Source: JASGCP01 sp965263285 (GTDB lineage Bacteria; Bacteroidota; Bacteroidia; Chitinophagales; Chitinophagaceae). From it: DNA of 11,158 bases. The stretch lies in assembly GCA_965263285.1 (NCBI GenBank), contig CBDHHD010000002.1:1-11158 (forward strand), in the 5' to 3' direction. Positions within the stretch are counted from its first letter, which is position 1; every line of letters begins with the position of its first letter. The notes beneath the pieces were generated by a model. The model had not been told where the DNA came from. It did not search any database and saw nothing but the letters and a program-made list of their open reading frames with translations. Of this stretch, positions 1 through 9,300 are shown piece by piece. A program made the position numbers and the translations under genes.

Positions 1-296
1 AGGCTGAGTGTCTTGTAAAATAAATAATACCCTCTCTTCTGGATACTCAGGGGAGATAGGGCAATAAGCTGCTCCACTCTTAAGCACTCCTAAGATGGCA
101 ATAATCATCCATTCGCTGCGTTCTAATAACAAACAAATAATATCATCTGCTTTAGTATTATAATTATTATGCAAATAGTGTGCTAACTGATTAGCTTTGT
201 TGTTTAACTCTTGGTAGGTTAATTGCTTCTCCTCAAATACCACCGCTATATTATTCGGCGTTCTTGCTACTTGCTCCTCAAATAGCTGGTGTATGG
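1..296 (-). other. Adenylation domain A4, N-terminal start only
   Basis: The domain opens with HQLFEEQVARTPNNIAVVFEE and LTYQEL (A1 region) and reaches the A2 core LKSGAAYCPISPEYPEER, then leaves the window at ILQDTQP. The specificity-determining part lies beyond the left edge, so no substrate can be proposed. The visible part is nearly identical to the start of A3, which shows shared origin of this half only and says nothing about the pocket. Confidence 0.9.
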
Positions 297-345
297 TTTT
301 GTCTTTGGGGTAGTCTCTTTCTGTTTTGTTATAATCATATACAAG
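1..345 (-). repeat. A-domain N-terminal block, copy 1 (partner 3190-3534)
   Basis: The start of A4 with its upstream linker aligns to the start of A3 at a constant offset of 3,189 bases. Only scattered substitutions are visible. The block reaches the window edge, so its true left limit is unknown. Confidence 0.88.
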
Positions 346-3300
346 ATAGTTATACTCTCCGTCATCAATAAATCTTATTGAGTTTAAATTACTATTTAAT
401 TGTTCTCTCACTATCTGCGTTAGAATAAATTCGTACGTCTTAACAAATCGTTCTATTGTTTCTCGTTTATATAATACCGTAGCATAGTTAAAATAAATTT
501 GCAATCCATCATTTCTTTCAGATACCATCGTAGTTATATCAAATTTCGCTGGTATTATATTTGTTCTGTTACTTTGATAAGACTTAAACAATATTGTATC
601 ATCACCACCAACATCTTGTACTCCGAACATAATTTGAAAAATAGGATGGCGACTCGTATCTCGTTCTACATGCAATTCCTCTACCAATTGCTCAAAAGGA
701 ATATCTTGATTATTTTGCCCTTGCGTAACAATAGCATTTACTTTTTTAATATATGCTTTCAAGGTATCCTTAAAATTTATGTGTACTCTTAGTGCTAAGC
801 TATTAACAAAAAAGCCAATCATATCTTCAGTACCTGCATAATGCCTATTTCCAAAGGGAGAGCCTACTACAATATCTTGCTCATTGCTATAGGCAGACAA
901 AAATAAATAATAACCAGATAGCAAAACACTATATAAACTTGCATTTAATTCTTTAGCTACTGCTTTTAAATTTTGACTAGTTTCTTTTGACAACAAAGCA
1001 ACAATAGCATCTCCCTCATAGTTAATTTCTAAAGGACGAGAAAAATCAGTAGCTAAATAACTATTATTATATCCATCTAATTGTCCTTTCCAATAGTTAA
1101 GCTCTTTCTTGTATCGTGTACCTTGCAAAAAATTCCTTTGCCATAAAGCATAATCCTTATATTGTATGTTTGTTGTATGTGTTAATGGCTTTTGATTAAC
1201 TAATAATTGATATGCATGATAAACTTCTTTTTGAAAAACCTCTGTCGACCATCCATCAAAAGCTATATGATGAATCACTATCGTTAATACGATTATATCA
1301 TCTTTCTTTTTAGGTATAAAAAACTTTATCTGTATAGGCAATTCCTTATCTAATTGAAACGAATATCTTATTGCACTTAATATCTTCTCCTCTACATCAC
1401 TCTTGCTACTATAGATTTCTTCTTGTATTAGATTGTCTGATATCGCCTTAACAGACTGATATGTTATTCCATTTTCATTTTCTTCAATAGTTGTTCGTAA
1501 TGCCTCATGTTTCTGTACTACAAATAACAACGATTCTTTTAGCTTTTCTTTATCTACTGACTTGTCCATCTCAAACACCATTGGGATATTATACACCGCA
1601 CTATTAGCTTTGTCATACTGATAGACAAACCATAACCTATTTTGCGCGTAGGACAATACTTGCTCCTCTTCACTATTAAATACTTGCTTTGTTATAGCTA
1701 TTCTTTCAGTATTATCTGACAATAGATACTCTGCTAACTGACGAATAGTATTTCTTTCAAAAATAATTCTAACAGAAAAAGAAGTATTAAACTCCTTATT
1801 TATTAGATTCATTAAACGAATACTCAAAATACTATTACCGCCTAATCTAAAAAAAGATTGTGTTACACTTAATTCTAATTCGGCTATTTGTAATAAGTTT
1901 GACCATATTTTTAATAACCGTTCTTCTGTGTTGTTCTTAGGCAATTCTATAACTTCATCAGTTATTTTATATTCAATATTTAACAATGCGTTTCTATCCA
2001 ACTTGCCATTCACTGTTAAAGGTATTTGCTCTATTTGAACCAATCCTGTAGGTACCATGTACTCAGGTAATTGCTTAGAGAGATAACTTCTTAATTCCTC
2101 TACATCTACCTGCTCCTTAGCCACAAAATACCCCACTAAATATCTATTATCTCCTTTCTCATTAATCAATACTACAGCTTGTTCAATAACTTGTTCATCC
2201 TTTAATCCTTCAATCCTAGTCTGAAATCCTTGAATCCTATTCTCTATCTCTCCTAATTCAATTCTATATCCCCTTATCTTCACTTGAAAATCATTCCTGC
2301 CTATATATTCAATATTACCATCGGGGAGCATTCGCACTAAATCTCCTGTCTTGTAGAGTTTGCTATTTCTATTTTTTTGTTTCTCCTCCTTTGTTTGAAA
2401 AGGATTTACAATAAATCGTTCCGCAGTTAATTCAGGTCTATTCAAATAACCCCTCGATAAACCATCACCTCCAAGATGCAATTCCCCCATACTTCCCCTG
2501 GGCAATAAAATACCAAAGTTATTTAGTATATATATACAAGTATTAGCTATAGGACGACCTATATTCAAAGCCTGAGCCTTAGCAGATACAAGACTTACAA
2601 TAGTAGTTTCAGTAGGTCCATATTCGCTTAAGAAAGAAGCATGAGGCAATAACATTTGATAACCCTTATTAATTAACCCTTCCAATAATGGTTCAGCACC
2701 AAGGGTTAATCTATTTAATGTTGGTAAGACTACTTTAGGTAACCCATTAAAATAAGAAGGGGTAGTATCAAAATGGGTTATTTTATTTTCATTGATAAAA
2801 CGAATCAGTGCATGAGCATCTTGTATTAATTTTTCTGTTATCATGAAAAGAATAAATCCTTTAAGGAGAGATAAGAAAAATTGTTCAGCAGATGCATCAA
2901 AAATATATGAAGCAAAATTTAAAACTCTTTCTTCATCTTGCCAAACATAAATATCATCTAAAGCATAGATAAGATTTATAACTCCCCCATGTTCAATCAT
3001 TACCCCCTTAGGTTTACCCGTTGTCCCTGAAGTATAGATAATATATGCCAAAGCATGAGGACTAATGGTTAATGGTAAATGGTTAATGGTTAATGAATAT
3101 AATTCTTTTAGAAATTGTTCATTTGCTAAATTAACAATCTGCAACTGAACATTTTCAATTTTCAATTTGCAATTTGTAATTAAACACTTAGGTTGAGTAT
3201 CCTGTAAAATAAATAAAATTCTCTCTTCTGGATACTCAGGCGAAATAGGACAATAAGCAGCTCCACTCTTAAGCACTCCTAAGATAGCAATAATCATCCA

Positions 3301-6300
3301 TTCACTGCGTTCTAATAACAAGCAAATAATATCATCTGCTTTAGTATTATAATTGTGATACAAATAATAAGCTAACTGATTAGCTTTACTATTCAACTCT
3401 TGATAGGTTAATTTTTTATCCTCAAAAACCACCGCTATATTATTCGGCGTTCGTGTTACTTGTTCTTCAAATAGCTGGTGTATGGTTTTGTCTTTAGGAT
3501 ACTCTCTCTCTGTTTTGTTGTAATCATACACTAAATACTGATAGTCTTCATCCATCAATTTAAAAACCACCCTTTCTTCTTTATATAATTGATCTAATAC
3601 ACTATTATAGTATCTTACAAAATAAGATAAATATGCTTGATCAATATTGTTACTGTGTCCACTAAAAACAAACCCATATCCACCACTATACTTATATACC
3701 TTACATATAAAAAGAATACTTGTTATGTTGCTAAGCTCCTCATTTAAAAACTCATTTATATGAGTTCTCTTTTCATTCCCTACAAAATGGCTAAAGTCAT
3801 TATAACTATACGCTATATCAAACAAATCTCTGCCTCCTAATTGTTGCTTGATTTCATTATAAGGGTATTGCTTATGATTCACTATATTTTTTACACTATC
3901 TCTTAATCTGCTTAATGCTGTACCTAATGCTTCCTTATCTCTTAGCTCATACCTGAAAGGTAAAATCGTAACAAATAATCCTAATTGCTTATCTCCTCCC
4001 TCTTTCTCTATACGATTATGTTTCTCCAACCCTATTGTAATATCTCGCTCATTAAAAAATAACGACAACACAGTCATATAAGACAATAATAATAACTCTT
4101 CAACTGTACAGCTATACTTACTCGCTATATCTTCTATCTGTCTTAAGCGTAATCCTTCTATCTGTTGTCGTTCTGCTACTACACTTATTCTGTTGCTTTT
4201 ACTAAAATTCCATTGAGGAGTCAATAATATACTTTCCGCTAAATATTCCCGCCAAAACAATCTTGTATCTTCATTCTTTAATGCAGATAGCTCATTTCTT
4301 ATAAATTCCCCATATAATAATTTTGATTGCTCTTCTTCATATAGCTTATCATTATCATGCTGATACAGATCAGCTAATTCCCTTATAAATAAGTTTAAAC
4401 TATACCCATCTAAAATGGCATGGTGAAAACTAAAAAATAACACAAAACCTTCTGCATGTTCAATAATATAGAATCTATATAAACCCGCTATCTCTCTATT
4501 AAATGCTAATGCTATCTCTTTCTTTCTAACCTCTTCAATACTATCGGTAACAAAAAACAACTTACTCTTTACCTCTACTCGCTTTTGCACCATGGCATAG
4601 ATATTGCCATCTTCTAACATCCTATACTCCGTTCTTAAAATATCATGCCTATTAATAATGGTCTGAAGACATCTCTCTAATTTTTCTCTATTGCATTTTC
4701 CCGAAAAATATTGTATCTGAAATGCAAGATAAGTACCATGTCCTAATTTCTCCTGTTCAAAAAACATACCTAACTGTAACATCCCCGCTGGGTAACAATC
4801 CTCATAATCTTCTTTAGAAATAACAACACCGCTATCTATTAATTGATACGGTATATAATCCCCTTCTTGCTCTCTTTGCTTTAATGTTATACTATTTTTT
4901 ATCAGGCCTCTAATGGTAGGATATTCAAATAAATCCTTAAAAGACAATCCAAAATTAAAGCGACTATTTATCTTGCTAATCAGTCGTATCGCTGTAATGC
5001 TATGACCACCCAAATTAAAAAAGCTATCCTCAATACCTATCTTGTTTTTACCTATATTCAATATCTCGCTCCATATTTCCACCATCTCTTGCTCCTCTTT
5101 AGTAACAGGGGCTATATACGATTGCCATTCTATTTCAGGGTCAGGCAAACGAGACTTATCTAACTTGCCATTTGCCGTCAAGGGCATACTATCTAAAAAC
5201 ACTATCTCCTGCAATGACATATAATCTGGTAATCCTAAACTATCATTTATCACCTTACTTAATTTATCCACTGCCACTTTGCTTTCTCCCTTCGTCTTCT
5301 CCTCATTTGCAATATATCCTATTACCATACTATACAATTCATTCTCTCCAAACTCACTGCCTAAAGGACAACCGCCTATATCATATTGCAATAATTGCTG
5401 TTTTACCCTCTCAATCATTATACCCGAACCTATCCATTGAGAGACAAGGCATGCCTTGTCTCTACGAGAATCACATTCTACAACAATCATACCCTTGCCA
5501 TTCTCTAATATCTTGGCTTGTTCTATTGCTCTTTCAAATACACTATACTTATCTAAATCTATTAAACCCTCATATATATTCCCTCGCTTGCTCACATAGT
5601 ACGCGGTCAATTCACTTGTCAATTGCTCTATTTGATTACCATCAACGCCTAAAACTATCTCCGCTAAAACCATTTTAGATTCATCCCTGTTTTCTTGCTT
5701 AATTTGAATATCAAAGGCAATACCCAATCTATTTAACTCGGTAGACAACAACTCCAAAATATGTCCTAATTCTATCCATACTAATTTATCCGCAAAATCA
5801 CCATATAAAGGCTTGATAGCCGACCAATTCACTATCAACTCAATACTATCTTGATTATTATTGCTATGATCCTCTACTCTTTGAAGTGCATTATTAAGAG
5901 GATGGTAGTAATACACACCTCCCTCTATCCCTTTTATTCCTAATTCCGAAACCCTTACATAACATTCTATTGGATATGCACTACCTCCAGACGGATATAG
6001 ATATTTTGGCAGTATCTTGTCTGATAAGGACTTGCCCTGTAATCTCGTTAAAACCCTTGCTATCTTGTCTTTCGTTAGCAAAGAATCTCCTACATTTTTT
6101 GTTTTTACTTTAATCTGTTTGGCTTCTCTAATAATAGTATCTATCAATGAAGTATCTACAACTCTATCTCCAAAATTCCTATAGCTCTTCGTTAATCTAT
6201 ATTCCTGTTCGGCAATATCATTGTCTTTAAAGATTATGGTATCTGTTAAACCCTTTCTTATTCCTCTTTGTTCTAACTTAAAGACTTCCTTATCAAAGGT

Positions 6301-9300
6301 TTCATCTGCTCCTTTAGTTATTAATTGCTCTCTAACCACAAAGCCTACCAACACTTCACTATTATTCTTTTTAAACAACTGCACTGCCGATTGTTTAACT
6401 CCCTCTAATTTATTTAATTTATTTTCAATCTCCTCCAATTCCACTCTGTACCCTCTTATCTTCACTTGAAAATCCTTTCTGCCTCTAAACTCTACCCATC
6501 CCTCTGCATGCAAAATACCCCTATCTCCTGTTTTATATATCTTCCCTAATTCGGGATGTTCTTTAAATTGTTTGTCTGTTTGCTCCTCATTATTCCAATA
6601 TCCTTGCGCCACTCCCTTGCCTCCTATATAAATATCTCCCTCAACCCCAATAGGTGAATGAATCAATTCGTGATTTAAAATATAGATTTGCTGATTAGGC
6701 ATGGGATAACCATAAGGAATGCTTTTCCAATCTGGATTTATATTCTTAATCTCATACCATATTGACCAAACACTCCCTTCCGTTGCTCCTCCTAAACTTA
6801 TTACTTGTGTATCTTTAGATTGCCGTTTTATCTTATCAGGTAATTGCAAAGGCAACCAATCGCCACTTAACAGATATAGTCTTATACTATCCAATCTCAT
6901 TTCTCTCGTCCTTGCCTCATCTACCAATAACTCGGCTAATTGAGGCACTGTATTCCATAAAGTTATTTTATGCTTTTCAATGAGCGATAACCAATGCTGA
7001 GGATCTTGTCTCTCTTCATCATTCACAAAAACAATTCCCCCTCCCACTAATAACAAACCAAAAATATCATAAACAGATAAATCAAAACTCAATTCAGACA
7101 ATGCCAATACACTATCCTTTTCTGTAACTTTATATCTATTATTCACTGCCACAATGGTATTCATCATATTCTCATGGCTAATCGCCACTCCCTTAGGTTT
7201 ACCCGTACTACCTGACGTATAGATAATATAAGCAATATCTGAAAGCAATACAATCGGCAAATGAATATTTTTCTCCTGCTCTTTTAATAACAACTCCTCA
7301 ATAATCAGTAGCCTTATATTTGATCCTTGCAATTGTATCTTATGCTCATACTCCTTTTTAGAAATCAATAACACCTTCGTGCCACTCTCCTCCATTATCT
7401 CAAGTATCCTGCTCACAGACCAATGGATATTCAAAGGAATATAAGCTTTACCCGATTGCATAATACCAAGACTACTCACTACTTGATTATAGCCTTTCTC
7501 AGATAAAATAGCAACAGTTTGTTCTTCTTTATAATACTTATATAGATGAGTAGCTATATTTTTAGATCCTATAGCCACTTCTCTATGTTTATATGCTTGC
7601 TTATTATTCCCTCCTTCCAGCACAGCAATAGCATTACACTTGCATGCATCTTGTATAACACAGTTGTCATAGAAGTCTATAATTGTCTTCACATCATATT
7701 CTTCTGCAGTAGCATTATATTTTTCAATGATATGTTGATAAGTAGCAGGCAATCTATAAAATTCTAATCTATCCCTCTGTATATCCATCGCTGCTATCTT
7801 CCTTATCAAATAAGCATACTCATCCAACATCCCCTCTATTACTTCAGGTAAAAATAACTGCTCTACAAAATCCCAACGAAGAATCAAATTGCCATTATAA
7901 TCTTCATATACCGCATTGTCTATCCAAACCTGTGATGTTCTTGAAATAGAATAGTGTTGTCGCCCAAATAAATTAACAACATCCCCTTCTTCTTTTTTTT
8001 CTTTAAATCCTAATACACTCGTTAATACAATCGGAGCTATAGCCTTGGAAATAGACCATTGTTTTCGCTCTCTTATCAATCTTTGAAAGTCAATCCCATC
8101 AAATAGATTATTCTCTATATCATCCCAAAGAACATTTTGTACTCCTTTTAAATAATGCTCTACAATATCTCTACTTTTTACATCATCATAATTATACAAC
8201 TCTAAATTTGTAAAATCACCCAATATATCATTCACCTCTTTATGTAACGGCAAGCGATTAAACAAAGTCAAATTAATACTAAATTTATCTTGACCTGACC
8301 AACGACATAATACCTTACCATATAATGACAATAACAGCGAAGTAGGACTCAGTTGTATTTTAGCTAATTTCTCCTGTAATATATCATACGTCTCTTTCTC
8401 TATTATCCTTAAACCCCTTTTAGTAGTAGACTGCTTAACCATTGATGGTTCTATCACTATCGGAAGATTACAGCTAAAATCATAATCCTCTAACTTAGTC
8501 TCCCAATATGTTTTTGCTTTGTCAAACAATTTACTATCACGAATGCGTTGTAGTGCTAAAATATATTCATGATATGTAATATGCAGCGTGGGCAATACAA
8601 TATCCAGATTATTATAAATCTTTACCAACTCAGTAAAAAATATTCGCATACTATTATCATCCATAATAATAGCATCAGACATAAAATGAATAACATACGA
8701 ACCTTTATACTCTGACACTTCTATAATGATTATAGGAAACCTTGCTACATCTACCTTCATATTTAATAGCCTGTTCCTAATATCTAACAAGGCTTCTTCT
8801 GTCGTTATTTTATTAACAGGAATAGAATAATAACAATTATCAGCTGGTAAAATCTGTTGACCTTGATCAGTAAAAACAGTTCGCAAACCTGCATGTCTTA
8901 GCACTAAACGATTTAAAGCTTTTTCTAAATTTTCAACGGATAAATCATCCACAACAAACTCACTATAGCCCCCTGTAGAAATATTGCCTATCTCAAACAA
9001 ATCTATTCTCCCCATATAATAAGCTTGTTGCACATTATTTAACGGAAACAAACTATAATCCTCCTTTTTTATATCAGTCAACATATAATCTTGATATACA
9101 AATCCCGTATCTTTTTGTTCAATGATATGCGATATCTCTCTAATAGTAGGATAAGCAAAAATATCTTTTACACTTAGTTGCACTAGCAGCTCTCTATTCA
9201 ATTGACCAACCAATCGAATAGACAGCAAACTATTCCCACCTAATCTAAAAAAAGATTGCGTTACACTTAACTCCGATTCAGATATTTTCAATAAGTTTGA

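Larger units (their letters stand above)
1985..3490 (-). other. Adenylation domain A3, substrate uncertain
   Basis: A3 has the core motifs LTYQEL, LKSGAAYCPISPEYPEER (A2), the P-loop YTSGTTGKPKG (about 3003-3035), SEYGPTET (A5), YKTGD (A7), KIRGYR (A8) and NGKLDR (A10, at 1993-2010). My reading of the pocket residues is D-A-E-D-L-G-E-I-V. This is not a code I can assign. The acidic residue at the fourth position leaves a basic amino acid possible, but that is only a guess. The linker between A2 and A3 core motifs is encoded by simple repeats (3063-3095 and 3151-3182). The N-terminal half is a near copy of A4, and the part after A8 is a near copy of A1. Confidence 0.92.
5150..7690 (-). other. 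Adenylation domain A2, cysteine-specific, split by an oxidase domain
   Basis: A2 activates cysteine for M2. It has the P-loop YTSGSTGKPKG (about 7189-7221), the Cys-type stretch LSFDLSVYD, the motif GGATEGSVWSIWYEI, and A8 DFQVKIRGYR (about 6450-6480). The pocket residues read D-L-Y-N-L-S-L-V-W, the same as A1. After A8 and about 90 further residues the domain is interrupted by an Ox domain (about 5310-6215). The A domain then resumes with PDYMSLQEIVFLDSMPLTANGKLDK, whose A10 lysine is in the motif at 5155-5172. The same arrangement is known from the EpoB and myxothiazol synthetases. The frame is intact throughout, so this copy is a good reference for judging the lesion in A1. Confidence 0.94.

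Noticed and set aside
499..792. Plus-strand 97-residue open frame at 499-792
   Set aside because: It is antisense to the end of C4, whose motifs (DIPFEQLVEEL, SRHPIFQIMF) read clearly on the minus strand. It has low-complexity composition and no family resemblance.
1725..1985. Epimerization domain or docking boundary between M3 and M4
   Set aside because: PCP3 runs directly into the C1 motif of C4 with a short linker and a single HHxxxDG domain. There is no room for an E domain and no stop/start.
3063..3182. CRISPR array or transposon end
   Set aside because: The units are only seven bases and contiguous, with no spacers of regular length. There are no inverted terminal repeats or transposase nearby, and the frame stays open.
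5042..5678. Plus-strand open frames at 5042-5224 and 5172-5678
   Set aside because: They lie opposite the intact Ox/A2/PCP2 coding sequence, overlap each other in different frames, and show no recognisable motif. They are shadows of the NRPS frame.
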